Of a stretch of DNA of 64,000 bases, positions 9,228 to 17,694 are shown piece by piece. The position numbers and the translations under genes are program-made. The notes beneath the pieces are model-generated. The model was not told the DNA's origin, ran no database searches, and saw only the letters and a program-made list of their open reading frames with translations. The DNA is from Bacteriovoracaceae bacterium (GTDB taxonomy: Bacteria; Bdellovibrionota; Bacteriovoracia; Bacteriovoracales; Bacteriovoracaceae): contig JADHTQ010000020.1 in assembly GCA_016784965.1 (NCBI GenBank), positions 1 to 64,000 on the forward strand, given 5' to 3'. Every line of letters begins with the position of its first letter. Within the stretch, counting starts at the first letter, position 1.

Positions 9228-12200
9228 TTAGCACGACATTATCTGTTCTGCCACATTTTTTGAGAACTTAACCAAATCTTGTTGTTCAACTATTGTCTTA
9301 TGGCTGTAAATTACCTTGTAATCTGGAGTGAAACGATAGACTTTGGGTCTTGAAATAAATGTTTCGACAACTTTATTTCGAAGTTCTAAATTGTTTTGCA
9401 AAATGTTTTGGTCAAATTTTATGGAAATAACTTTTCCAGCAACCTGGATGGTGCTGATACCACAATTTTGAAGATAAATCTTGGATTCGAATAAGGTGAA
9501 TAAGTTGCTTAGCTCCTGTGGATAAATGCCAAAAATATCTGAGATTTCATCCATGTAATTATTCAAATCAACGATAGAGGAACAATTGGAAAGTTTTTTA
9601 TAATATTTAAGCCTCATAGATGAATCATCAATGTAGTGATTTGGAATGTATGCAGCAAATGGAGTGGAAATTTCAATATCTTTACTGATAACTTTTTTCT
9701 CCCCTTTAATTTCCTGTATTGTCTCCTTTAAAAGCTCAGTGTATAGCTCAAGACCAATGGCTTCAATGTGTCCAGACTGCTCACCTCCCAAGATATCTCC
9801 AGCGCCACGAATTTCTAGATCGCACGAGGCCAAAGAAAATCCTGAACCGATATCGGCGTAGGTATGTAAGGCCTTTAAGCGAGCTTCGGCCTGAGCATTT
9901 AGTTTATTATGTTTTGGGATTACAAAGTAAGCGTATGCCTTTTTTTCAGATCTACCGATTCTACCTCGCAGTTGATGAAGTTGCGACAAACCAAAAGTAT
10001 CGGCCCGATCAATAATCATAGTGTTGGCATTGGGAATATCGAGCCCAGACTCAATAATCGTAGTGGATAACAAAATTTGGTAGCTACCAGCATAGAAGGC
10101 ATTAACTCTTTTTTCTAGCTCCCTCTCTGGTAGTTGTCCATGGGCCATAATAATCTTGGCTTTTGGAACCAACTCCCTTAGGTTGGCCAGAAAAATTTCC
10201 ATATCATTGACTCTGTTGTGAACATAAAAAACCTGGCCTCCTCTTGATAGTTCCTTTTCAATTGCCGTTTTAATGGTATATGGATCTTCCTGGATTATAT
10301 AAGTTTTAATTGACTGCCGCCTTGGAGGTGCTGTCTGAATTAATGATAGATCTCTAATGCCCAAAAATGCCAATTGGAGAGTCCTAGGGATTGGAGTGGC
10401 AGTCATGGTTAAAAAATCTACACTGGATTTTAGAAGCTTTAGCTTCTCTTTGTGACCCACGCCAAACCTTTGCTCTTCATCCACAACTACTAATCCTAAA
10501 TCTTTGTATTTAACAGTGTCTGATAGAAGTTTATGAGTCCCGATGATGATATCGATTTTTCCTTGTAGTAGATCTTCTTTAATGGCCTTTGTCTCTTTGG
10601 GAGTTTTAAAGCGCGATAAAAATTCAATGTTGACGGCAAAATCTTTAAATCGCTCACAAAAGGAATTGTAGTGTTGAAGAGCTAAGATAGTTGTTGGGAC
10701 CAAAATGGCGCTCTGTTTTTTATCTAAAACGGCTTTGAAAGCACACCTCATAGCAACTTCAGTTTTTCCAAATCCTACATCTCCACAGACCAAATGATCC
10801 ATTGGTAAGTGGTTTTGCATAGAAGAAATGACATTTTCTATTGCTTGCATTTGATCGGGTGTTTCCTCAAAGGGAAATGCTAATTCGAACTCATTAAAGT
10901 GATGGTCTGGTGGTGAAAAGGCATAAGCTGAAGAAGATTGACGTTCGGCTTGAAGTCGTAAAAGATCAAATGCTAATTTTTTTACCGATTTATAGGCCCG
11001 CTCTTTAAGGGCCTTAAATTTGTTGGATCTAAGATTTGCAACCTTGAGGTTAGCGTTTGAATCTGCATGCTTTTGGATCAAGTTCATCTTGTAAACTGGT
11101 AGATAAACCTTATCATTGCCCTCATACAGGATGACGATGTAATCGGTCTTATTATCACCAATATCAAGTGATTCAAGACCTTGATACTCCCCTATCCCGT
11201 GTGTGTTGTGGATAACATAATCACCTTTTTTCATGGTGGAGAGTTGTTCAGCAAAAAGATCTATTTTTTTGATTGCTGACTTTTTGATTTTTCTTTGTTT
11301 TTTGGTGAAAAGATCACCATCAGTCAACAAAAGTAGTTTTTCAGCGCTGTAAAAAAACCCTTCGTTGAGCTCAAAGTCAATAAATTCTATTCGATGTAAA
11401 AGGTCACTTGAGAATTCATTTTGCTCAAAGAGATATTTAATTTCATTTTTTGAACTGGTGCTATTGGTTGAAATCAAAATGTGACCACTGTATTTGAAAA
11501 ATTCTTTTAAAAAAACCAAGGCATCTTTTAAAAATTGAAATTTATCTCCTGTAGTAGAAACATGCCTTAAAAGAAACATTTTGGCATTTTCAATTTTTAG
11601 GCTGATGCTACTTTTTAAATCACCGCCTAACTTGCTGATAATAGGCAGTTTGTCAACTTCAATTCGCTTAAAACACTTCAATTCATCTAGCAAACTACAG
11701 GAGTAAAGATTGTTGGGTTTTGGTAGAATTTGATCACTATTGCTGTCATTGTTACACTGTTCGAATTCGCTTCTTAAAAGCTCTAAATACTCTGTCGTAT
11801 TTTGATAAGTACTACTACTTTCAAGCACTGTTATTAGTGTGTTCTGAGGGTCAAGGTAATCTAAAAGTCTAGCTTCATTTTTAAAAAATAAAGAGCTGTA
11901 AACTGGATAATTTTCAAATAATTGATTTTGGGCCAGAGTTGAAAAGATATGCTTTCTTTTTTCGAATTTGGCCTTAAATTGAGGTCCAGGCATTGGGATA
12001 TTTTCTCTTAGACACCCTCTAAATTCAGAATTTGATAAAATATTTGGAGATGGACAAAGGTGAAGTGTTTTATATGATGTGGATCTATTTGTTTTTTGAG
12101 TAACAAGGTCTATGGCAAAAATCTCTTCGAGCATATCATCGAAGTAGTGAATTCTTACAGGAAAACCTGAAGTTGGAAAAATATCGAATATCTCTCCTTT

Positions 12201-12728
12201 TTGGGCAAATGTACCTGGCTCCTCAACGGTTGTAGAGGATGAATAGCCTATAGAAACCAACTTGCGGGCTAATTCGTGTGGTGCAACAATATCGCTTACT
12301 TCTAAGTCTATGCTGTGCTCTTCAAACAGCGATTTAGGTATTGAATTGAGTATTGGTCCCTCAAATGTACAGACGATTATTTTTGGAAGATTAGAGTATA
12401 CGATTTTATCAAGCGCTTTAAAGCGGGTATATAAGTTTTTCTCTGATGATAAAATGTAAGTATAGGGCGATGACTCAGATCCCGGATAGTAGCAAATTTC
12501 ATGAGTTGTTATATTTTTTTTCAAGGATGAATATAAATTTTCAGCTATATCGATACTTGGACAAATTATTACATGGTCCTTATGGCCAAGCTTTTTAAAG
12601 CTCGTACTCGTTAAGTAAGTTAGAAAAAAGGGCCAAATTGCTGGCGAGAAGCCATCTATTTGAAATGCAGGGCTATCATCTTGCTGCCAATCGACAATTT
12701 TATTGATTAAAGGATTAAACAAATTCAT
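9228..12728 (-). CDS. mfd: Transcription-repair coupling factor Mfd
   Basis: 1166 aa, normal for the family. Domains in order: UvrB-homology region with YYPGSESSPY; the RNA-polymerase interaction (CarD-like) domain KKGDYVIHNTHGIGEYQGL near residues 500-560; a RecG-like helicase with Walker A GDVGFGKTEV and DEEQ box VVVDEEQRFGVGHKEKL; helicase motifs TATPIPRTL and QLRGRIGRS; and the C-terminal TRCF regulatory domain. Mfd removes RNA polymerase stalled at lesions and recruits UvrA. The start is taken at the ATG at 12728; a TTG one codon earlier is possible. It is divergent from the Nuo-like cluster with only about 58 bp between the two starts. Confidence 0.96.
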   Translation of the reverse strand: MNLFNPLINKIVDWQQDDSPAFQIDGFSPAIWPFFLTYLTSTSFKKLGHKDHVIICPSIDIAENLYSSLKKNITTHEICYYPGSESSPYTYILSSEKNLYTRFKALDKIVYSNLPKIIVCTFEGPILNSIPKSLFEEHSIDLEVSDIVAPHELARKLVSIGYSSSTTVEEPGTFAQKGEIFDIFPTSGFPVRIHYFDDMLEEIFAIDLVTQKTNRSTSYKTLHLCPSPNILSNSEFRGCLRENIPMPGPQFKAKFEKRKHIFSTLAQNQLFENYPVYSSLFFKNEARLLDYLDPQNTLITVLESSSTYQNTTEYLELLRSEFEQCNNDSNSDQILPKPNNLYSCSLLDELKCFKRIEVDKLPIISKLGGDLKSSISLKIENAKMFLLRHVSTTGDKFQFLKDALVFLKEFFKYSGHILISTNSTSSKNEIKYLFEQNEFSSDLLHRIEFIDFELNEGFFYSAEKLLLLTDGDLFTKKQRKIKKSAIKKIDLFAEQLSTMKKGDYVIHNTHGIGEYQGLESLDIGDNKTDYIVILYEGNDKVYLPVYKMNLIQKHADSNANLKVANLRSNKFKALKERAYKSVKKLAFDLLRLQAERQSSSAYAFSPPDHHFNEFELAFPFEETPDQMQAIENVISSMQNHLPMDHLVCGDVGFGKTEVAMRCAFKAVLDKKQSAILVPTTILALQHYNSFCERFKDFAVNIEFLSRFKTPKETKAIKEDLLQGKIDIIIGTHKLLSDTVKYKDLGLVVVDEEQRFGVGHKEKLKLLKSSVDFLTMTATPIPRTLQLAFLGIRDLSLIQTAPPRRQSIKTYIIQEDPYTIKTAIEKELSRGGQVFYVHNRVNDMEIFLANLRELVPKAKIIMAHGQLPERELEKRVNAFYAGSYQILLSTTIIESGLDIPNANTMIIDRADTFGLSQLHQLRGRIGRSEKKAYAYFVIPKHNKLNAQAEARLKALHTYADIGSGFSLASCDLEIRGAGDILGGEQSGHIEAIGLELYTELLKETIQEIKGEKKVISKDIEISTPFAAYIPNHYIDDSSMRLKYYKKLSNCSSIVDLNNYMDEISDIFGIYPQELSNLFTLFESKIYLQNCGISTIQVAGKVISIKFDQNILQNNLELRNKVVETFISRPKVYRFTPDYKVIYSHKTIVEQQDLVKFSKNVAEQIMSC

Positions 12729-12760
12729 CAATTTTTAGTCCTAATAAAGTTTAACCAAAT

Positions 12761-12766
12761 ATTATA
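12761..12766 (-). promoter_or_regulatory. mfd: Putative -10 box for mfd
   Basis: On the minus strand TATAAT occurs about 33 bases before the mfd ATG. No convincing -35 is seen at 16-18 bp, so only the -10 is claimed. The short divergent spacer must also serve the nuoA-like gene. Confidence 0.35.
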
Positions 12767-12786
12767 TCTATGTTATCATTGTCGCC

Positions 12787-13020
12787 ATGACAAATAAAAA
12801 ATATGGTTCTTATACAATAAAGACCGCTGCAACCATCATTGTGTTTTTAATATTATATATTCAAGTACTATGTCTATTTCTTTGGATCTTTGCTTACAAT
12901 GGAGGAAGTGTCTCCGCCAACCGGGATTTTTTATATAAAGAGCTTATTGCATGTGTTATATTTTTCTTCCTAAATTATATAATAATACTTAAATCTGGAA
13001 TAATTAGGCGGAAAAACTAA
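12787..13020 (+). CDS. nuoA: Truncated NuoA-like complex I subunit
   Basis: 77 aa, against about 120-147 in the family. VFLILYIQVLCLFLWIFAYN (residues 19-38) aligns with the NuoA second helix (consensus FxxFDVExxFLxPW), and a third hydrophobic segment follows. The first helix and the cysteine-containing loop that contacts the peripheral arm are absent, and there is no room upstream to restore them. The conserved Asp and Glu of the second helix read Tyr24 and Gln26. Its position directly before nuoH-like, and its one-base stop/start overlap with it, support the assignment despite the low similarity. Confidence 0.6.
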   Translation: MTNKKYGSYTIKTAATIIVFLILYIQVLCLFLWIFAYNGGSVSANRDFLYKELIACVIFFFLNYIIILKSGIIRRKN

Positions 13021-14030
13021 TGGATACTGGGGTGTTACAATATGCTGTGCGAGTTGTTGTAATCTTATGTGTTGTACTAATTCTCGTTCCATTAGTTGCA
13101 TATATTGAACAACGTTTTTTCATTTTAAAATTAAAGAATCTAGGCAGGTATAGGTTATATCAATTCTTTTTTGATCATATGAAGACCATGTTTAAAGATA
13201 ACAAAAGGTGTAAAAAACAAGGTTATCATACACTTTTGTTAGCAACTTCGTTGTTACCACTTGCTGCAATACCTCTGTTTAGTTCTTTTAATTACAGAGG
13301 ACAGTCACTTGTTTTTGAGTTAATTGATCCTCATTGGAGCTTCTTTTACATACTTATCACTTTATGCTTGATATCCATTGTTGAATTATTGATTAGCTAT
13401 CTTATACAAGGAAAAGTTAGTAAAGGTGCTATTCGAGCTGGTATTTTTAATATTGGCAATGATTTATGTATTATACTTTCTTTGCTTGCACTACTCTTTA
13501 TCTACAAAACCTTTAATCTGCATGAAATTATAATTATACAAAATGAGCCTCTTTGGCACTTCTTTCCAAGATGGGGGATTTTTGTCCAACCACTTGCAGG
13601 TTTAGTTTTTCTTATATGCTTAATGGTCAAGCTCAATCTTGCACCATTTAATTCAGATAGTGCACCGTCAGAATTGATATATTCAAAATATCTGGGTTAT
13701 TCACCCTACTCATTTATGATCGCTGTAATAAGTAGGTATTTATACATGATTTCATTGATTTTAATTTTTGTTACTTTTTTTATGGGGGGATACAATATAC
13801 TACCTTTTTTTACAGATGTGATAGAGCGGTATCCACATACAATTACACTATTTCAAATTCTCTCAGTAATTTTAAAAATGTTTATTGTATTACTGCTTTT
13901 TACTTGGCCCAAAGGCTTAATCTCTACTTTTAAAATTGATATGGTACTAGAGATAAGCTTAAAAAGGAGTTTGATTTTTGCTATTATTAATCTTTTTACT
14001 ACAATAACGATTGTTCATTATGGCTATTGA
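13020..14030 (+). CDS. nuoH: Divergent NuoH-like complex I membrane subunit
   Basis: 336 aa with about eight hydrophobic helices. Family traces are an ER-like pair in the first cytoplasmic turn (VAYIEQRFF) and the quinone-loop segment NLAPFNSDSAPSELIYSKYLGYSPYSF, which matches the NuoH consensus around APFD-x5-SEL and EYSG. Within it the usual ETNR reads KLNL and the PEAE acids read DSAP, so several conserved charged residues are lost. NuoH normally forms the quinone chamber with NuoB/NuoD, neither of which is encoded in the window. It overlaps its upstream neighbour by one base and nuoJ-like by 11. Confidence 0.75.
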   Translation: MDTGVLQYAVRVVVILCVVLILVPLVAYIEQRFFILKLKNLGRYRLYQFFFDHMKTMFKDNKRCKKQGYHTLLLATSLLPLAAIPLFSSFNYRGQSLVFELIDPHWSFFYILITLCLISIVELLISYLIQGKVSKGAIRAGIFNIGNDLCIILSLLALLFIYKTFNLHEIIIIQNEPLWHFFPRWGIFVQPLAGLVFLICLMVKLNLAPFNSDSAPSELIYSKYLGYSPYSFMIAVISRYLYMISLILIFVTFFMGGYNILPFFTDVIERYPHTITLFQILSVILKMFIVLLLFTWPKGLISTFKIDMVLEISLKRSLIFAIINLFTTITIVHYGY

Positions 14031-14529
14031 TTTAATCTTTTCGTCTATATGTATTGTCTGTGCTATTTGTGCTGTGGTGGTGAAGGATCGCTTGATGTCC
14101 ATAGTATTTCTTATGTCACTTACAATTTTTATTTCAGCTATATACTACAGATTTGGGATGTATGTTGTTGCGATCTCAAACTTGCTGCTTTATTTGGGAG
14201 GGATTTTATTTTCAACTTTGTTGATATTATCTCAAATTAGTATTTTTGATAACAAGTCATATACTGCTAAACATCTCGCTCATTCTAAGAAGTACCTCAT
14301 ATTGATATTGCCAGCAACTTTTTTTGCAGTTTTTACTTATTTTTTATCAATTAATAAAAATTATTACAAACAAATAGTAGATATAAAGTTCAATTTAGTC
14401 GCAATTAGTAATCATGTTTTAATAAAACACTATTTTACAAGTGCTTTATTATTAATTCTAATAACTATTGCAATTTTTATAATATTGAACGTTTATAGAA
14501 ATTATATTTTAAACTCTAAGGATACTTAG
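14020..14529 (+). CDS. nuoJ: NuoJ-like complex I membrane subunit
   Basis: About 169 aa, five hydrophobic segments, near the family length. NLLLYLGGILFSTLLIL corresponds to the NuoJ helix 3 region (consensus xLLYVGAIMVLFLFVxM) that carries the pi-bulge. I chose the ATG at 14020, inside the end of nuoH-like, over a TTG three codons earlier. Position between H and K matches the standard order. NuoJ helps couple quinone chemistry to the proton path. Confidence 0.72.
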   Translation: MAIDLIFSSICIVCAICAVVVKDRLMSIVFLMSLTIFISAIYYRFGMYVVAISNLLLYLGGILFSTLLILSQISIFDNKSYTAKHLAHSKKYLILILPATFFAVFTYFLSINKNYYKQIVDIKFNLVAISNHVLIKHYFTSALLLILITIAIFIILNVYRNYILNSKDT

Positions 14530-14814
14530 ATGTTATTTTATTATACAGCATTTATACTATTTACAATTGGCTTGATAGGGATACTCATTAAAAGAAGTCT
14601 TATATCAATATTTTTCTCAATTTTAATTATGGTAAATGGAGTAAGTTTATTCTTAAATTTATTGACAAAAACTGTTGGTAACTATGAGGGGCAGACATTA
14701 TCAATGTTTACTATGTTGTTGGTGTTAATTCAGTTACTGATTTTTTTAATGTTTATCCTTGTCTTCTTGAGTAATAAAAAGACCGAATCGACTGATGGAT
14801 TAGAAAATGTTTGA
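14530..14814 (+). CDS. nuoK: NuoK-like complex I subunit lacking both conserved glutamates
   Basis: 94 aa, three helices, aligning without gaps to E. coli NuoK from my memory of that sequence: GLIGILIKRSL matches GLTGLVIRRNL and EGQTLSMF matches DGQVMYIL. At the two positions holding the essential proton-path glutamates (E36 and E72 in E. coli) this protein has Leu32 and Gln68. It follows nuoJ-like directly and overlaps nuoL-like by 8 bases. The fold is recognisable, but proton transfer through the usual NuoK route looks impossible. Confidence 0.82.
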   Translation: MLFYYTAFILFTIGLIGILIKRSLISIFFSILIMVNGVSLFLNLLTKTVGNYEGQTLSMFTMLLVLIQLLIFLMFILVFLSNKKTESTDGLENV

Positions 14815-16183
14815 TGTTCAAATATACTCATTTAATTTTGCCGTTGATGAATTATCGTTAGCCTTTTTAACATTTTTTTCTGTTACAACAGTTGTGTTAC
14901 TAATTAGTATATTGTGGAGTTTCTATAAAAATAAAATCAAAGTTAATAGTGGGATGTTTATAACATTTATCACCATGATCTTGTTTCATATATTTTCATT
15001 TCTTGCTAAAAATGCTTTTACCTTTATTATTGTACAGACAGTTATCATTCTTCTTGTAACATATATTGTATATTTCCATAATGCTTTTAAGCTTGCAGTA
15101 GGCGGCGGTGTTAAAATGAGGGAGACATTAACAACTGAGTATGTAGGCCATGGACTTGTTACAGTAGCTATTATTGGTCTTTGTGCGATCTTGAACACTA
15201 CAGTATTTGCTGATTTTAATAACACATCTTTAGAACTCATTAACAATAGTTCAGGAATCTTGAGCACCTTACTCACATTTTTAATACTTGGATTTATGGT
15301 AAGAATATTAGGTATCAAATCATACAATTTAGATTTAAAAGACTTGTCTACACAATGGATGGTTATTTTTTTTCATTATGCAATATTTAGAGGACTTTTT
15401 GGCGTAATGATATTATGTCGATTCTTGTTTCTATTTAAATATTTGGGATATTTATCTAATATTTTGGTATGGTGGATACTATTATTTACTATAATGCATG
15501 TACTGAAGCTACTAATTCAAAAAGATTTGAATAAGATTCTTATTCATACAATTATTGCCCAAATGTTATTTGCATACTTTTTATGTGTAATTAATACATC
15601 TATGACTCGTGTTTTGATCTTCGTATTTCCACTCACTATATTAAGTATTTTATTGGTCTATCTCTTTTATGCACTGGTAAAGATGAAACTTGGCAAGAAT
15701 CTATTTAATGATTTGACATACGTCCCCATAATTGCAGTTGTATCAACAATTATAATGTTTAGCTATGTAGGAGCAATTAGGTTATTTGATGGTGACATAC
15801 TGTTACCTATAATATCGTTAGTATCAAATATTGTAATTGTTGCCGTACCCTACTACTTTAATATTATTGGTCCCTATAATAAGCAGTTAGAGCAAATAAA
15901 ATACAAATTCTATTCAATATGGGATGCAGTTGAAAATTACTTCTATATTGAGCAAATGATTTTGTCAGTATTTAAGACAATTAATTTAGTCTCGACACTG
16001 CTTGTAAGGATCATAGATAAGTATTTAGTGAGGAGCGTATTTAATTTTATTGGAGTGTTGATGTATCAATCCGGTAACTATATGGACTATATAAATGCCA
16101 GGACGACTCATCATGCACTAATGTATATATTAGTAGGTTTGTTAAGCATAATGTTGGTTATTGCGGCCCACATTCATAGTTAA
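14807..16183 (+). CDS. nuoL: Shortened, divergent NuoL-like subunit
   Basis: 458 aa, about 150 residues shorter than typical NuoL (about 610), with roughly 12 hydrophobic segments. The C-terminal part is the best match: ENYFYIEQMILSVFKTIN...IIDKYLVRSVFNFIG...MYQSGNYMDYINARTTHHALMYI resembles the NuoL lateral-helix and anchor region. The first antiporter half is weakly conserved. The usual WE of helix 5 reads VQ, and the GKSAQxPLHTWLPDA segment cannot be found, the aligned stretch being ILGIKSYNLDLKDL. Assignment rests on the C-terminus and gene order. Its start overlaps the end of nuoK-like. Confidence 0.65.
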   Translation: MFDVQIYSFNFAVDELSLAFLTFFSVTTVVLLISILWSFYKNKIKVNSGMFITFITMILFHIFSFLAKNAFTFIIVQTVIILLVTYIVYFHNAFKLAVGGGVKMRETLTTEYVGHGLVTVAIIGLCAILNTTVFADFNNTSLELINNSSGILSTLLTFLILGFMVRILGIKSYNLDLKDLSTQWMVIFFHYAIFRGLFGVMILCRFLFLFKYLGYLSNILVWWILLFTIMHVLKLLIQKDLNKILIHTIIAQMLFAYFLCVINTSMTRVLIFVFPLTILSILLVYLFYALVKMKLGKNLFNDLTYVPIIAVVSTIIMFSYVGAIRLFDGDILLPIISLVSNIVIVAVPYYFNIIGPYNKQLEQIKYKFYSIWDAVENYFYIEQMILSVFKTINLVSTLLVRIIDKYLVRSVFNFIGVLMYQSGNYMDYINARTTHHALMYILVGLLSIMLVIAAHIHS

Positions 16184-16206
16184 GTTTAGGAGTATTTAAA
16201 AATTTA

Positions 16207-17661
16207 ATGACGGATATAAACTTTTTAATACAATTTTTTATCTTACTATTTTGGGTGATTGGATTTTTTATAGCACCATTGGATGGCAAAACTATTAAAA
16301 TGTATTCAATGGTGGGTGCTTCAATATTTTTAGTTTTTTCATTGCGACTTGCAATGATGGTAAAAAATCTAAATCTAGTTAGCGTTCTAGCTAAAGTAAG
16401 TGTCAGTGAGCAATATGGTTTAAATTTGTTACTCGGTCTTGATGGGCTTTCTTATGTGTTTGTTGTCTTAAATGCACTGATGCTGTTAATTGCAACGTTT
16501 ACATGCTGGAATCTCGAACTGAAAAGATACAAGATATTTTTCACGTCATTATTTACTCTTGCGTGGTCACTAAATGCGGCTTTGCTGTCTTTAAATGTAT
16601 TGCCGTTTTATGTGTTTGGTGAAATGGCGATACTACCAACATTTATTTTAGTGAGTTTATTTCGTAGTAACGATGCAACGGAAGATAATTTTTTCTTTAT
16701 TGTGATTTCTGTGTCTAGCGGTGTGATACTTAGTGTCTTAATGTATCTGTGCGCAAATGCCTATGAGCTATATGGCAATTATGATCTTACGCTGGCGGTG
16801 ATAAAAGACTTAAAATTAAAGTATAATGGCATTTTTTCTCCAGCATTTTTGGTGTTTACTCTGTTATCCATTGCTTCCATGGCAAAGATGTCGATTTTTC
16901 CATTTCACAACATAAGAAATAAAATTTTTATAAATGTTCCACTACCTGCCATATTGTTAATCGATGGTATTTTTTTAAAGATGGCAGCATATGGATTATT
17001 GAGATTTATCATACCTGGTTTTAGAGAAGTTGTGACAGATGTTGGGTTTTATTTTGTTTGTATCGGGATATTTTCAATTCTTTTTACATCGATATTAGTA
17101 ATGAGTGAGACTAAAATATTGAAAATAATTTCATTTAGCTCTGCCACTCACTTAGGTATTGTTGCTGTCGGTTTGTTTGCAATGAATGATATTTCAGTAG
17201 TTGGATCAATAATTCATCTGATGAGTTCAGTTTTATTAATCACTGGGGCCTTGATGATTGTTAAATTGTTTCATAAAAATTTTGCTAAACATACCAATGA
17301 TAGAAGTAGGCTTTTAACACTTAGCATGCTTATAATATTAATTTTAGGACCACCTATAACTGTCGGTTTTATTGGCAGCTTCATGACGGTTGTAGGCATT
17401 GTAAATTATAGTGGATTAATTGGTCTAATTTTTTCCATCAGTTTATTGATTTTTGGATTTAATTGCATAAGGTCAATTCTTAGATCAAGTTTTACCAACT
17501 ATTTGTATATGACAGTGACTAATGAGGGACAAATTGCATCTATTTTTGAACAAGTTTCTTTTGTATGCATATTTGTTTTAGTGGTTTTAATTGGTGTTTT
17601 TCCCACACCTATAATTGAGTTGATTAAGTGGCCAATTAAATATCTAGTGAGTGTTTTATGA
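16207..17661 (+). CDS. nuoM: NuoM-like antiporter-type subunit
   Basis: 484 aa, near family length, 13-14 hydrophobic helices. It keeps core NuoM residues: Glu139 in FYVFGEMAILPTF, Lys227 in MAKMSIFPFH and Lys258 in GIFLKMAAYGLLRF, matching the helix 5 Glu and helix 7/8 Lys of canonical proteins. The WLPDAHVEAPT loop between the two lysines is replaced by NIRNKIFINVPLP. This is the best conserved member of the cluster, so a proton channel could still operate here. It starts 23 bp after nuoL-like. Confidence 0.85.
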   Translation: MTDINFLIQFFILLFWVIGFFIAPLDGKTIKMYSMVGASIFLVFSLRLAMMVKNLNLVSVLAKVSVSEQYGLNLLLGLDGLSYVFVVLNALMLLIATFTCWNLELKRYKIFFTSLFTLAWSLNAALLSLNVLPFYVFGEMAILPTFILVSLFRSNDATEDNFFFIVISVSSGVILSVLMYLCANAYELYGNYDLTLAVIKDLKLKYNGIFSPAFLVFTLLSIASMAKMSIFPFHNIRNKIFINVPLPAILLIDGIFLKMAAYGLLRFIIPGFREVVTDVGFYFVCIGIFSILFTSILVMSETKILKIISFSSATHLGIVAVGLFAMNDISVVGSIIHLMSSVLLITGALMIVKLFHKNFAKHTNDRSRLLTLSMLIILILGPPITVGFIGSFMTVVGIVNYSGLIGLIFSISLLIFGFNCIRSILRSSFTNYLYMTVTNEGQIASIFEQVSFVCIFVLVVLIGVFPTPIIELIKWPIKYLVSVL

Positions 17662-17694
17662 TAAACTTTACTTTTTTTTCGATGAAGAATTTTT

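Noticed and set aside
9719-10015. Plus-strand 98-codon frame inside mfd
   Set aside because: It lies opposite conserved Mfd helicase motifs, has no homology-like features and no ribosome binding site.
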